From: Flavobacteriales bacterium
GTDB lineage: Bacteria; Bacteroidota; Bacteroidia; Flavobacteriales_D; Sanyastnellaceae
NCBI GenBank assembly: GCA_018402085.1
Contig: JAGYJM010000002.1
Coordinates: forward strand, 310,001-374,000
Direction of reading: 5' to 3'
DNA: 64,000 bases
A model generated the notes under the pieces. The model was not told the DNA's origin. It was given only the letters and a program-made list of their open reading frames with translations, and searched no databases. The position numbers and the translations under genes were made by a program. Position 1 is the stretch's first letter; each line of letters opens with the position of its first letter. Positions 19,808-30,521 of this stretch are shown here, in pieces.

Positions 19808-20800
19808 ATGGCCATTCTCGATTTTCAGAAACCAGATAAAGTAATTCTTCTTGAATCAACGGACTTCAAAGGTCAATTTGAATTTCGTCCGCTAGAGCCG
19901 GGCTTCGGTATTACCATCGGTAATGCGCTGCGCCGTATCATGCTCTCATCATTAGAAGGTTTTGCAATCACTGCCTTCAAAATGGACGGTGTTGAACACG
20001 AATATTCTACCGTGAAAGGCATCGTTGAGGACGTGACGGAAATGATTCTCAACATGAAGCAAGTGCGCTTCAAACAACAAATCGAAGATACTGACAACGA
20101 AAGAGTGCTGATCAATATCTCCGGACAGGAAACACTCACTGCAGGTGACCTCGGAAAATTCACCTCCGCATTCCAGGTGCTCAACCCTGACCACGTCATT
20201 TGCCACATGGATAAGAAAGTGAAGATCAACATGGAACTTCACGTTGGGAAAGGACGGGGTTACGTTCCTGCTGAAGAAAACAAAGAAGAAGGTGCGCCGA
20301 TTGGCACGATTGCTATCGATTCAATCTTTACGCCTATCCGAAACGTGAAATATCACGTGGAGAATTTCAGGGTAGAACAGAAAACTGACTATGAAAAACT
20401 GGTCATTGATATCGATTGCGATGGCTCTGTATCCCCGAAAAATGCGCTGCAAGAAGCAGCAAAGATTCTGATTCACCACTTTATGCTCTTCAGCGATGAG
20501 AAAATCACACTGGAAAGCGAAGAGAAGGCGGAAACGGAAGAATTTGATGAAACGTCACTCCACATGCGCCAACTTCTGAAAACGAAGCTGGTAGACATGG
20601 ATCTCTCTGTTCGAGCACTCAATTGCTTGAAAGCAGCCGATATTGAATCGCTCGGAGATCTCGTTTCGTACAACAAGAACGACCTGCTCAAATTCCGCAA
20701 CTTCGGTAAGAAGTCGCTCACTGAACTTGAAGACCTTGTTGACAGCAAAGGGCTGACTTTCGGAATGAATGTTTCCAAGTATAAACTGGACAAAGAATAA
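19808..20800 (+). CDS. rpoA: RNA polymerase subunit alpha
   Basis: RpoA (330 residues), the dimeric scaffold for RNA polymerase assembly. The N-terminal domain shows [23 protein letters not shown]; a flexible acidic linker follows near residue 240; the C-terminal domain has the helix-hairpin-helix [31 protein letters not shown] used for promoter UP elements and activators. Normal length. Confidence 0.98.
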   Translation: MAILDFQKPDKVILLESTDFKGQFEFRPLEPGFGITIGNALRRIMLSSLEGFAITAFKMDGVEHEYSTVKGIVEDVTEMILNMKQVRFKQQIEDTDNERVLINISGQETLTAGDLGKFTSAFQVLNPDHVICHMDKKVKINMELHVGKGRGYVPAEENKEEGAPIGTIAIDSIFTPIRNVKYHVENFRVEQKTDYEKLVIDIDCDGSVSPKNALQEAAKILIHHFMLFSDEKITLESEEKAETEEFDETSLHMRQLLKTKLVDMDLSVRALNCLKAADIESLGDLVSYNKNDLLKFRNFGKKSLTELEDLVDSKGLTFGMNVSKYKLDKE

Positions 20801-20836
20801 CGAACGGGCTTTTTGACCTGTTGAACACCTATTGAT

Positions 20837-21481
20837 ATGAGGCACGGAAAGAAATTCAATCACCTTGGAAGGAAGACAGCACACCGTAAGGCAATGCTGT
20901 CTAATATGGCTTGCTCGTTGATTGAACATAAGAGAATTACCACCACGGTAGCAAAGGCCAAAGCTCTGCGTAAGTACGTAGAGCCCTTGATTAACCGATC
21001 GAAAGATGACTCCACACACTCCCGTCGTATTTGTTTCCGATACCTCGGTAACAAGCACGCTGTGACAGAACTTTTTCGGGATGTCGCGCCGAAGGTGAGT
21101 GAACGAGATGGAGGGTATACACGCATCATTAAAACCGGATACCGTCTCGGCGATGCTGCTGAGATGTGTATTATTGAACTGGTTGACTTCAATGAACTCT
21201 ACAGCAACGACAACAAGAAAGGACGCACACGTCGTTCACGTCGCGGGGGGGCTAAGAAGAAAACCACTGAGACAAATGATGACGCAACTGTTCAGGCTGA
21301 AAAGACGGATGACGAAGTTGTAGAAAAGGCTTCCTCTGAAGATTCTTCGCAGGAAGAAGCTTCAGAGAAACCGACTGAAGAGCCGACGTCTCAAAACGAT
21401 GAGCCTAAGGCCGAAGATAGCTCTTCTGAAAAGGGCAGCGATGATGCTTCCGCCGAAGGCGACGACGATAAAGAGAAATAA
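20837..21481 (+). CDS. rplQ: 50S ribosomal protein L17 with acidic tail
   Basis: bL17 (214 residues), at the tunnel exit. The core ([20 protein letters not shown] to [11 protein letters not shown]) covers about the first 125 residues. The remaining 85 or so form a low-complexity tail: first a basic patch ([13 protein letters not shown]), then a long Glu/Asp/Ser-rich stretch. Tails on L17 are seen in other Bacteroidota, but this one is long and strongly acidic. Last gene of the cluster, followed by a terminator. Confidence 0.96.
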   Translation: MRHGKKFNHLGRKTAHRKAMLSNMACSLIEHKRITTTVAKAKALRKYVEPLINRSKDDSTHSRRICFRYLGNKHAVTELFRDVAPKVSERDGGYTRIIKTGYRLGDAAEMCIIELVDFNELYSNDNKKGRTRRSRRGGAKKKTTETNDDATVQAEKTDDEVVEKASSEDSSQEEASEKPTEEPTSQNDEPKAEDSSSEKGSDDASAEGDDDKEK

Positions 21482-21506
21482 GTGCTGAGTGCATTTGACA
21501 ATAAAG

Positions 21507-21533
21507 AAAGGGAGGCGGAGCTTCCCTTTTTTT
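21507..21533 (+). terminator. Terminator after the ribosomal cluster
   Basis: AAAGGGA (21507-21513) pairs with TCCCTTT (21523-21529) around a 9-nt loop and continues into a T-run. It sits 25 nt after the rplQ stop and closes the 18-kb translation cluster. Confidence 0.75.
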
Positions 21534-21598
21534 ATACCCTTTACTTTTCTGTGAATATTTTAAGGCTCAATGCCAATAGACAGGCTCATACCTAAAAC

Positions 21599-21606
21599 TA
21601 TCTTTG
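21599..21606 (+). promoter_or_regulatory. Promoter -7 box for carA
   Basis: TATCTTTG matches TAnnTTTG and ends 4 nt before the carA ATG at 21611, implying a leaderless or nearly leaderless mRNA. Confidence 0.65.
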
Positions 21607-21610
21607 CACT

Positions 21611-22726
21611 ATGAGTGAGAACGCAAAACCCACTAAGGCACTATTGCTTTTGGCTGATGGTACGGTCTTCGAAGGTCGTGGCATCGGGGCAGAAGGTGTC
21701 ACCGCTGGCGAGATCGCCTTTAACACAGGAATGTACGGCTACCAGGAAATCTTCACTGACCCCAGCTATTTTGGCCAGCTTCTTGTAATGGCTACCAGCC
21801 ACATTGGAAATTACGGCGTGCACGACACCGAAATAGAGTCAGATAGTCTGAAAATCGCAGGTCTCATCACCAAGAAATTTTCTGATATTTTCAGCCGCGT
21901 CAGCGGAAAAGGCACCCTGCAGGAATACCTCCAACGCGACGGAGTCGTAGGTATCGCTGATGTAGATACCCGCGCTCTCGTTAGACATATCCGCGAGAAA
22001 GGAGCGATGAATGCCATCATTGCAACCGATGGCACCACTCTTGACACACTCAAGAGACAACTCAAAGAGGTACCTTCTATGGAAGGCCTTGAATTATCTT
22101 CAAAGGTCACGACTTCCGAAATCCACAAAGTAGAAGCCGAAAACGAAATTTGCAGTGTTGCCCTGCTTGACCTCGGAACAAAAAAAAATATTATCCGGTG
22201 TCTTACCGATAGAGGTGCCTCGGTTACTGTGTACCCCATGCATACTCCCGCTCATGAAATTATCGCTGCAAAGCACGATGGTATTCTCATTTCAAATGGC
22301 CCGGGTGATCCTGCAGCCATGAAGAATGTGATAAAAACCGCAGCGACACTGATCGAATCCGGTACACCCGTTTTTGGTATTTGCCTCGGTCATCAAATCA
22401 TTGCCCTCAGTCAGGGCCTGGCCACCGAAAAGATGTTCAACGGCCACCGTGGTGTCAATCATCCCGTAAAGAACCTCATCAACGGCAAATGCGAGATTAC
22501 CTCACAGAATCACGGCTTTGTAGTGAGCACTGAAAGCATTGCCGAAAGCGAACAGGTTGAACTCACACATACGCATCTCAATGATTTATCGGTAGCAGGG
22601 CTGAGGCTAAAGAATAAACCCGCCTTCTCTGTTCAATACCACCCCGAAGCATCCGCTGGTCCGCATGACGGACGCTATTTGTTTGACGAATTCATTACCT
22701 TGATTAAAGAGCACAAGTCAGCATAA
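21611..22726 (+). CDS. carA: Carbamoyl-phosphate synthase small subunit
   Basis: CarA (371 residues), the glutaminase that feeds ammonia to CarB for carbamoyl phosphate, the precursor of arginine and pyrimidines. The N-terminal CPSase domain (LLLLADGTVFEGRGIGAEG, GYQEIFTDPSY) is followed by a class I glutamine amidotransferase domain with the nucleophile Cys in GICLGHQIIA and the VQYHPEASAGPHD His/Glu segment. carB is not in the window. eno follows after 9 nt, so the two are probably co-transcribed. Confidence 0.97.
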   Translation: MSENAKPTKALLLLADGTVFEGRGIGAEGVTAGEIAFNTGMYGYQEIFTDPSYFGQLLVMATSHIGNYGVHDTEIESDSLKIAGLITKKFSDIFSRVSGKGTLQEYLQRDGVVGIADVDTRALVRHIREKGAMNAIIATDGTTLDTLKRQLKEVPSMEGLELSSKVTTSEIHKVEAENEICSVALLDLGTKKNIIRCLTDRGASVTVYPMHTPAHEIIAAKHDGILISNGPGDPAAMKNVIKTAATLIESGTPVFGICLGHQIIALSQGLATEKMFNGHRGVNHPVKNLINGKCEITSQNHGFVVSTESIAESEQVELTHTHLNDLSVAGLRLKNKPAFSVQYHPEASAGPHDGRYLFDEFITLIKEHKSA

Positions 22727-24016
<1,290 letters not shown>

Positions 24017-24094
24017 CGATTTAGGTTAAATTCTTACGGTGCCAATAACCAATGTTTTGAATTCATTTCGTAGCTTGAGTTCAAACGCTTACTC

Positions 24095-26257
24095 ATGCTC
24101 CGATTTCTACTCATCATTACTTTCACGGTACAGGCAATCTTTGCATCAGGCCAATTGAGCAATCCGGGCTTCGAAAGCTGGACCTTACTGTCAGATTTTG
24201 ATCACCCCGTGGTAAATGGCAATTCGTTTATCTCTTCGAATCTTGAAACCTTCTACGATTTCGGTATTCTTTCTTGTACAGAGGTGGCCGGCGTGCAAGG
24301 TTCGGCGATGCGTATTGAAACAGTTGAAACCGCCTCTCAAGACACCATTATAGGTTACGGAATTTGGGGCGCACCTCCTGCGGGGGAAGAGCTCCTCTTC
24401 GAAGAGGGGTTCAGTGTGACCGATCAGGAAATTACAGGCATTTCATGCGACCTGCGCTATGAAATTGATCCGTCATCCTCAGGGTTTGTTATCGTGCAGT
24501 TTAAGTTTCAAGGGGCTCCGGCAGGTGCAGGAAACTTCGGTGAAGGCACTTACTTTTTTCCGGTCAGCGGATCACAAGAAACCTTCCAGAATCAAACTTT
24601 CACGCTGAATCCCGGTATTGGAGCCCTAATCGACGAGTGCATCATCGGGTTTGCTTGCAACAACTTACTCAATGAAAACACTGAACCGGTTCCGGGTAAC
24701 TTCCTCGAAGTCGATAATGTTACGTTCACAGGATCTGAAGACATTGTACCTGGTGGAAATCTCAATGAATGGACACCTTTCACTCCTCTGCTTGTTCCTG
24801 ACGGTTGGGTCACCTCCGCAAACCCAATGGTTCCTTTCGTAGAACAATCTGAAGATGCAGCCGAAGGAAGCTTTGCCATGCAGCTCCGAACGCTTGAATT
24901 CGATGGAGATGTGACCGCGGCTATAGCGACGCAAGGCATACAGCCAGGCTCTGAATTTACGCCCGCTCAGGAATTGCCTGAGGGCTTCTATGGTTGGTCT
25001 TTTCAGTACAAGTACCTGACCGAGAATACCGATACTGCTGCCGTGCTGATCGCGATGTCAGAAGACCCAAATCCCGACCCTGAGAATACCGTTTTTCACT
25101 TTGAACCACTGCTAGCAGATGCAGCGTTCTCTGAAGTCACCATTGATTTCACAGCCTTAACTGAGCAGTTGGACCTGAATTACTTTGCCATTGCTATTGT
25201 TTCAAGTTGGGAAGATAATGGCATTCCTGACGGTAATGTACCCCAGGTTAACAGCACACTACTGGTAGATGATTTCCAGGAGCTGATCCTCGGAGATGAC
25301 CCTTGCATTTTTGATGTGGCCATTGAGCAGGGCAACGAGGTCATCCTCTGTCCCGGTGAATCCTCTGCGTTGTCAGTACCTGATGATTATGATGCCTATC
25401 AGTGGTACCGTGAACCCACTTTTGGTGGTGGTGCAGAAGAGCTTTCCGGAGAAATCACTTCACTTCTTTCGATCGACGTAGAAAACTTTGCTTTGTATAA
25501 TGTATGGTGCGAAGTAACCCTCGATGAATGCACAGAAGCTTCTGCCCCCACTGTTATCGATAGTTATGTTTTCGTTCCGACGACCATCGCCAGCAATGTC
25601 ACCGAAGCTTGTGCGCCTGAAACCGTTACGCTCGAAGCGCTTGGTGCTGAAGGAGAGGTGACCTGGCTTCAGAATGGATTTGAAATCACTGGTGAAAACA
25701 GCAATCCCATCGAGATTGATGAAACGGGATCCTATGTAGCGGTTATTTATCCGGAACTGTGTCCGAATTATGGCATTAGTAGCGGACTCGGCGTGGGTGT
25801 CACCATCTTTCCGGAGCCTGAACCTGAGCTCATTTTCCAAAATGGTCAGATCAGCATTGAGAACGGTCCTTTTGATGAGATCTCATGGCTCTTGAACGGC
25901 ATATCATATTCTAATGGTGAATTTGACGGTCAGTCTGAAATAACTCCGAATACGGATGGTGCATTCACTGTTGAAGTGCTTGACCCAAATGGATGTGAGG
26001 CGGTTTCTGACCCTTTCATGTTTACCGGTGTGAGTGAACTTAGAACCACGGTGACGTTGGCACCGAACCCTACGATGCGTTTCCTCGAAGTGCAGTCGAA
26101 TGTGCCGGGTACCTGCGAGCTCCGTGATATCAGTGGTCGTTTGGTCAGCGCAAAAGCGCTGGATGCGATGTCGCACCACTTTGACCTCATAGATGTGGCT
26201 CGCGGTGTATATCTCCTGCAGATGCACGGACGCACCTACCGAGTCATCAAACAGTAA
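24095..26257 (+). CDS. Secreted T9SS cargo protein, function unknown
   Basis: A 720-residue extracellular protein. It has a signal peptide (MLRFLLIITFTVQAIFASG), two repeated beta-rich segments that each open with an N-terminal NPGFESW or LNEWTPF-type carbohydrate-binding-like pattern, an Ig-like region near residues 500-560 (VTLEALGAEGEVTWLQNG), and a type A T9SS C-terminal sorting domain from about residue 650 (LAPNPTMRFLEVQSN ... GVYLLQM). The phylum's T9SS would export it and process it at the surface. Copy C of the dispersed hairpin element lies inside the sorting-domain coding region and is read as SAKALDAM. No catalytic motif is recognised. It converges with the M1 peptidase gene 12 nt away. 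Confidence 0.85.
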   Translation: MLRFLLIITFTVQAIFASGQLSNPGFESWTLLSDFDHPVVNGNSFISSNLETFYDFGILSCTEVAGVQGSAMRIETVETASQDTIIGYGIWGAPPAGEELLFEEGFSVTDQEITGISCDLRYEIDPSSSGFVIVQFKFQGAPAGAGNFGEGTYFFPVSGSQETFQNQTFTLNPGIGALIDECIIGFACNNLLNENTEPVPGNFLEVDNVTFTGSEDIVPGGNLNEWTPFTPLLVPDGWVTSANPMVPFVEQSEDAAEGSFAMQLRTLEFDGDVTAAIATQGIQPGSEFTPAQELPEGFYGWSFQYKYLTENTDTAAVLIAMSEDPNPDPENTVFHFEPLLADAAFSEVTIDFTALTEQLDLNYFAIAIVSSWEDNGIPDGNVPQVNSTLLVDDFQELILGDDPCIFDVAIEQGNEVILCPGESSALSVPDDYDAYQWYREPTFGGGAEELSGEITSLLSIDVENFALYNVWCEVTLDECTEASAPTVIDSYVFVPTTIASNVTEACAPETVTLEALGAEGEVTWLQNGFEITGENSNPIEIDETGSYVAVIYPELCPNYGISSGLGVGVTIFPEPEPELIFQNGQISIENGPFDEISWLLNGISYSNGEFDGQSEITPNTDGAFTVEVLDPNGCEAVSDPFMFTGVSELRTTVTLAPNPTMRFLEVQSNVPGTCELRDISGRLVSAKALDAMSHHFDLIDVARGVYLLQMHGRTYRVIKQ
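26146..26165 (+). repeat. Dispersed hairpin element, copy C (inside a CDS)
   Basis: Stem CAGCGC, loop AAAA, stem GCGCTG, then GATG; identical stem to copy B. It lies in the T9SS sorting domain of the 24095 gene, in the sense direction, read as Ala-Lys-Ala. Confidence 0.75.
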
Positions 26258-26269
26258 GAAGCGATTACT

Positions 26270-28672
26270 CTATTCTTTAATGAACGAGATGTTAACATCC
26301 CGCGCTTTTGCGCGGAAAAAATAAACCCCGCGAGAAAGCAAACGAATGTCAATAGGATTGCCGGTGACTCCCTCTAAAACAGTGCGCCCGGATGCATCTG
26401 CAATCTGAAACGGAAGGTTTGCCTCAAGATGGGTTTGCAATAGGTCACGAGCGGGATTGGGATAAACCAGCGGAGGGTGAGCGACGTATTCAGCCAGTCT
26501 AGTGCCGTCAGAGGGATACGCCCAGGCATAGTCTCCAGACCCCTGAAATGGAACGTCAATGAGGCCCTGGTAGTCGTTCGTCAGACCGGTGTAATTGAAT
26601 TCACTGCCTTCGATCACCTGCCATGGGGCCGAAGGGGCAGGGCGCCACACCATCCGAAGACTGTCTTCAGGATATCCGACGAACTGCATTTCAGTGAAGA
26701 AGAGCGAATCGAGGTATACATTATTATTCTGATTTCCGCGGTAGGTAAGGCGTAGCTCAGCATCCCAGTTTTCACTGTCTCGGGTGATCACACGCCAGAA
26801 ACGGTCGGTTGAAAAACGCCATTCAGGCTGTCCGACAGCGTCATCCGCAGCCGTCAGGTGGTGCTCTACCCTGACCCAGACCGAATCTTCTCCAGGAAAA
26901 TCATTAGCGGTAATTCGGAGTTCTGCAAAGTTGAACATCTCTGTACCCGTATCAATGTAGCGTTCTTCTGCAAGCACCGCCTGGTGAAGCCATTGATCGC
27001 GGTTAATAATAATGTGCTGGGGCTCAAAAGCAAGACCATCAACCGTCAGGAAATGTTGATGCCCACTCACCAGCGTTTCAACCGTATGCGTAGCTTCACC
27101 CGGTGCTCCGCTCAGCAGGGTGAGGGTAAGGGGTACATTTGTATAGTACTCGGGGGCATAATGCAGAAACTGTCGAAGCTCGATGTCGGTAGACCAGCCG
27201 TTTGATTGAGCGCTATTGGTAAAGTTGTGCAATCGAATATCAGGATAGCCCGGATTGAAAACCCAATCATCGAAGAAACTCTGGAGATTGGCATCAGTCA
27301 GCGGGTCAAGGTAGTCGCGAAGCTCCTCACTGCTAATGTCTGAAAATGCCTGGTCTTCGAGAAAAGCAGCCATATGTTCAAAGAAATCATCGCCCATGTA
27401 AACCCTGAGGTTATGCGCCACATCGGCTCCCTTTTCGTAAACGTGAGCTCCGTAGGTGTCGTCATGCCCAATGCCGTGCACGGCATAGTGACCGCCGTCA
27501 TCAGACGCAGCGTTGTACAGCACATCTTTCAGGTTGTCGAGAACGTAGGTATTGTAAGCGTCAGGTCCTTCAAGCTGCTCGAAGAATAGCGCCTCGCAGA
27601 AGCTCGCCATCCCTTCATTCAGCCACATATCTTCTTCAGAACTGCACGTCACCAGGTCTCCCCACCACATGTGTGCAATCTCATGGGCCATGAGATAGTC
27701 TAAGCCGAGTCCACTTGCCGGAAAGGCAATGTTCGTGGCATGCTCCATCGCTCCTGCGTTAAAGGGTACAGCAACATAACCTACCCGCGGCCAGCGGTAC
27801 GGACCAAAGTCTGCTTCAAATCCTTCGAGGCATGTATTGAGGTTGTCAAATGCCTCTACCATTGCGACATTTTGCCCCGGAGAAGATGCCAGCCATACCG
27901 GAATCTCGTCACCGGTAGAACTGATAAACATGGATTCATGATGCGTTAGCTCACCCACCGCAACGCTGGCGAGGTAACTGGGAATGTGTTCACTGAGTTC
28001 CCAACGTGTGAGGAGGCTGTCGCTGCCGATCGGCTCAACAGCGGTTAACAGCCCACCGCAATAAGCATTATGCTCGTCGCTTGAGAGCACTTCAATGGTG
28101 TAGGGTGAGCGTTCAACGAAATTGTCAAAGCAGGGGTGCCAAACCCTTCCGTAACTGTGCGGGTCGGCATAAAAGCCCACACCTAGGTTGTAGGCGATAT
28201 CAGATTGCCAATAGAATCCGCCCCATCCGCTTTCATCCGTAATCGGACTACCGTGGTAATGGATTCTTACCCGGGGAGTATCTCCGCTGTTCAGGGCCGC
28301 CTCGGGAGAAATCGTCAGGGTTTGCCCCGAATGTGCGAAAACCGTTTCGGCATCGTCTATGAAAACACTATCCACCGTTAGTCCTTCGAGGTCTAACAGT
28401 ATCTCCTGCAGGTCATCGATCAGCACCTCCATATCGATGATGGCGCGTGCTGAGAGTTCCTGGGCACTCCACGCGGTGAAATCCAGAAAAAGCTCGGTGT
28501 GCAGTATATCGAGTGAATCACTTCGCGAAGCTTCTGCTACTGCGCGCTTACTGTTCGATCGCATCAGGTCTTGTACTGAAAAATGTGAACCATGCGCACG
28601 TGAACAACGGTGTTCCTGTGCGACGCTTGAAATCATAGAAAAAGCGAGAATGCAGGTGATCAATGCTTTCAT
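26270..28672 (-). CDS. M1 family aminopeptidase, T9SS-secreted
   Basis: An 800-residue zinc metallopeptidase that removes N-terminal residues from peptides outside the cell. Signal peptide MKALITCILAFSMISSVAQ; M1 N-terminal beta domain; the substrate motif GAMEH (usual GAMEN form changed at the last residue); zinc site HEIAHMWWGD with the third ligand Glu in WLNEGMASFCEA. The C-terminus is a type A T9SS sorting domain (VYPNPARDLLQTHLEANLPF ... GVYFFRAKARDV). Copy D of the hairpin element is embedded near the very end and encodes AKARD. Probably a nutritional exopeptidase. Confidence 0.93.
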   Translation of the reverse strand: MKALITCILAFSMISSVAQEHRCSRAHGSHFSVQDLMRSNSKRAVAEASRSDSLDILHTELFLDFTAWSAQELSARAIIDMEVLIDDLQEILLDLEGLTVDSVFIDDAETVFAHSGQTLTISPEAALNSGDTPRVRIHYHGSPITDESGWGGFYWQSDIAYNLGVGFYADPHSYGRVWHPCFDNFVERSPYTIEVLSSDEHNAYCGGLLTAVEPIGSDSLLTRWELSEHIPSYLASVAVGELTHHESMFISSTGDEIPVWLASSPGQNVAMVEAFDNLNTCLEGFEADFGPYRWPRVGYVAVPFNAGAMEHATNIAFPASGLGLDYLMAHEIAHMWWGDLVTCSSEEDMWLNEGMASFCEALFFEQLEGPDAYNTYVLDNLKDVLYNAASDDGGHYAVHGIGHDDTYGAHVYEKGADVAHNLRVYMGDDFFEHMAAFLEDQAFSDISSEELRDYLDPLTDANLQSFFDDWVFNPGYPDIRLHNFTNSAQSNGWSTDIELRQFLHYAPEYYTNVPLTLTLLSGAPGEATHTVETLVSGHQHFLTVDGLAFEPQHIIINRDQWLHQAVLAEERYIDTGTEMFNFAELRITANDFPGEDSVWVRVEHHLTAADDAVGQPEWRFSTDRFWRVITRDSENWDAELRLTYRGNQNNNVYLDSLFFTEMQFVGYPEDSLRMVWRPAPSAPWQVIEGSEFNYTGLTNDYQGLIDVPFQGSGDYAWAYPSDGTRLAEYVAHPPLVYPNPARDLLQTHLEANLPFQIADASGRTVLEGVTGNPIDIRLLSRGVYFFRAKARDVNISFIKE
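26296..26315 (-). repeat. Dispersed hairpin element, copy D (inside a CDS)
   Basis: On the minus strand: stem CCGCGC, loop AAAA, stem GCGCGG, then GATG. It lies in the last 20 codons of the M1 peptidase gene, sense direction, 130 bp from copy C in opposite orientation. Confidence 0.75.
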
Positions 28673-28718
28673 AAAAGATCAATTTGAACGAGGCAGAAGA
28701 TACGAATGCTTCAGCTTA

Positions 28719-28738
28719 CGCCGCAAAAGCGGCGGATG
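28719..28738 (+). repeat. Dispersed hairpin element, copy E
   Basis: Stem CGCCGC, loop AAAA, stem GCGGCG, then GATG. It lies in the 252-bp spacer between the divergent M1 peptidase and the 28925 gene. That spacer also has a short inverted repeat around CAAATTTG near 28870; no gene or clear promoter is visible there. Confidence 0.75.
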
Positions 28739-28924
28739 CGTCATTTCGCGCTGCTTATCAGGCCATTGGTACCCATTTTCAGTCAACCTGAACAGCACGG
28801 GGTAGGGCAAGTGAACACAGGCTTGTATTAAGCATGATTGGAAAGCCATCTGACAGTGTCATCCACAACAAATTTGTGTGGTGTTGGTCGTCAGATCGCA
28901 AGGAACCAATGAAATTGAATTCCT

Positions 28925-30448
28925 ATGAAACCATCTACCGAACTGTTTGAATTGATTCAGTCGCTCAGTAAAAGCGAGAAGCGGTTTTTTAAGCTCACAT
29001 CGTCATTGCAGACCGGTGAGAAAAATTACCTGAAGATTTTTGACGCGATCGATAAGCAGACCGAATACGATGAGGCAGCGATCAAGCATCAATTTAGGAA
29101 TGAGACCTTCATCAAGCATTTCCCCTCAGAGAAGAATCACCTCTACAAGTTGATTTTGAAGAGTTTGCGTGCTTACCATGCAGACAACTCTGTGAGTTCA
29201 ATTTTGAAGCAGGAGATCAAAAATATTGAGATTCTCTACACCAAAGCACTCTTTAAAGAGTGCAACAAATTTCTGATGCGTGCCAAGAAGATGGCTATTG
29301 AGCATGAGAAATTCTATTTCTTGTTCGAGTTAATCAGTTGGGAGAAGAGCCTACTAGAAGAGGCACTTGAAGACGGACAGTTTACGAAAGACCTTGATAT
29401 GCTTATCAAGGAAGAACAGGAAGTGATTGAGAAGCTCCGAAATCTCGCCGCCTATCACGTGCTCTACTCAAAGATCAATTATGTTTTCAGGAGTGGTGGC
29501 TTTGTGCGAAACAAAGAAGATCGCGAGTTGGTAGAGGAGATCAAAAATCACCCGCTTATTAAGGGTAAAAATACGGCACTCTCTAATCGTGCCGCTACCA
29601 TTTGCTACTACACCCAAGGGTTTTGTAACCTTGCAAACGGAGATCTCGAAAAGGCCTACGCGCGATTCAGAAGAGTTAAGGAAATTCTCGATGCAAATTC
29701 GAACATACGTCGCGATCTTGCGAAGCGCTATGCGCGTACCCTCAACAATATGCTTACATGTCAAATAGACCTGGGGCGGTACGACGAGGCACGGGCATTG
29801 GTGAATGAACTTCGTGATGTGACCACACAAAAAGGATTCAACAGCATCGATATACAGGTTGAGATCTTTAAAGACACCTACCTCGCAGATTTGAAAATCT
29901 GTCACTTTACCGGAGATTTTGAACGCGGCCTATCATTGATCGATGATATTGTTGAAGGCATGGAAGACCTTGGCGGTAAGCTTCATAAAGAACAGACCGT
30001 CTCGTTCTATTACCAGATTGCCTACATCTACTTTGGAGCAGGTCAATATAACAAGGCTTTGTTCTGGATCAATAAAGTACTCAACGATAACGAGAATACA
30101 TTGCGGCAGGATGTGTACAGCTATGCCAGGCTGTTTAACCTGGTGATTCATTATGAACTGGGCAATTACGATCTTCTGGAGTACATCAGTAAGTCAACTC
30201 AACGGTACCTTACGAAGCGACAACGAGATTATGAACTTGAGAAGCTTGTCATTGAATGCATTCGGAAACTTATCCGTGCAAATGATGAAGAGCGCGTGCA
30301 AATCTTTGCGCACTTCCGTGATGATCTGAATGATGCACTCAAAAATTCAGAAGAGCGCATTGTGTTGAAATACTTCAATTTCAAGAAATGGATCGACAGT
30401 AAAATTGCGAACGCATCATTTGCGGAAACAGTGCGAAAAGCAATCTGA
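28925..30448 (+). CDS. Predicted helical-repeat protein, function unknown
   Basis: A 507-residue protein with no signal peptide or membrane segment, predicted almost wholly alpha-helical. Pairs of helices with alternating aromatic and small residues (for example YARTLNNMLTCQIDLGRYDEA and YYQIAYIYFGAGQYNKALFWI) look like degenerate TPR repeats from about residue 200 on. It opens with KPSTELFELIQSLSKSEKRFFKL, which I associate with a conserved but uncharacterised Bacteroidota family. Transcribed alone and ended by a strong terminator shared with the convergent OmpA gene. A scaffold or signalling role is only a guess. Confidence 0.8.
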   Translation: MKPSTELFELIQSLSKSEKRFFKLTSSLQTGEKNYLKIFDAIDKQTEYDEAAIKHQFRNETFIKHFPSEKNHLYKLILKSLRAYHADNSVSSILKQEIKNIEILYTKALFKECNKFLMRAKKMAIEHEKFYFLFELISWEKSLLEEALEDGQFTKDLDMLIKEEQEVIEKLRNLAAYHVLYSKINYVFRSGGFVRNKEDRELVEEIKNHPLIKGKNTALSNRAATICYYTQGFCNLANGDLEKAYARFRRVKEILDANSNIRRDLAKRYARTLNNMLTCQIDLGRYDEARALVNELRDVTTQKGFNSIDIQVEIFKDTYLADLKICHFTGDFERGLSLIDDIVEGMEDLGGKLHKEQTVSFYYQIAYIYFGAGQYNKALFWINKVLNDNENTLRQDVYSYARLFNLVIHYELGNYDLLEYISKSTQRYLTKRQRDYELEKLVIECIRKLIRANDEERVQIFAHFRDDLNDALKNSEERIVLKYFNFKKWIDSKIANASFAETVRKAI

Positions 30449-30470
30449 GTAGGACAATTAGAGCAAAAGA

Positions 30471-30497
30471 AAACCCGGCCTTGAGCCGGGTTTTTCT
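30471..30497. terminator. Bidirectional terminator
   Basis: AAACCCGGC (30471-30479) pairs perfectly with GCCGGGTTT (30485-30493) around a 5-nt loop, with T-runs on both strands. It separates the convergent 28925 gene and the PorE-like gene. Confidence 0.85.
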
Positions 30498-30521
30498 TGT
30501 GTTTTTTTTTAGGCAAGAACC

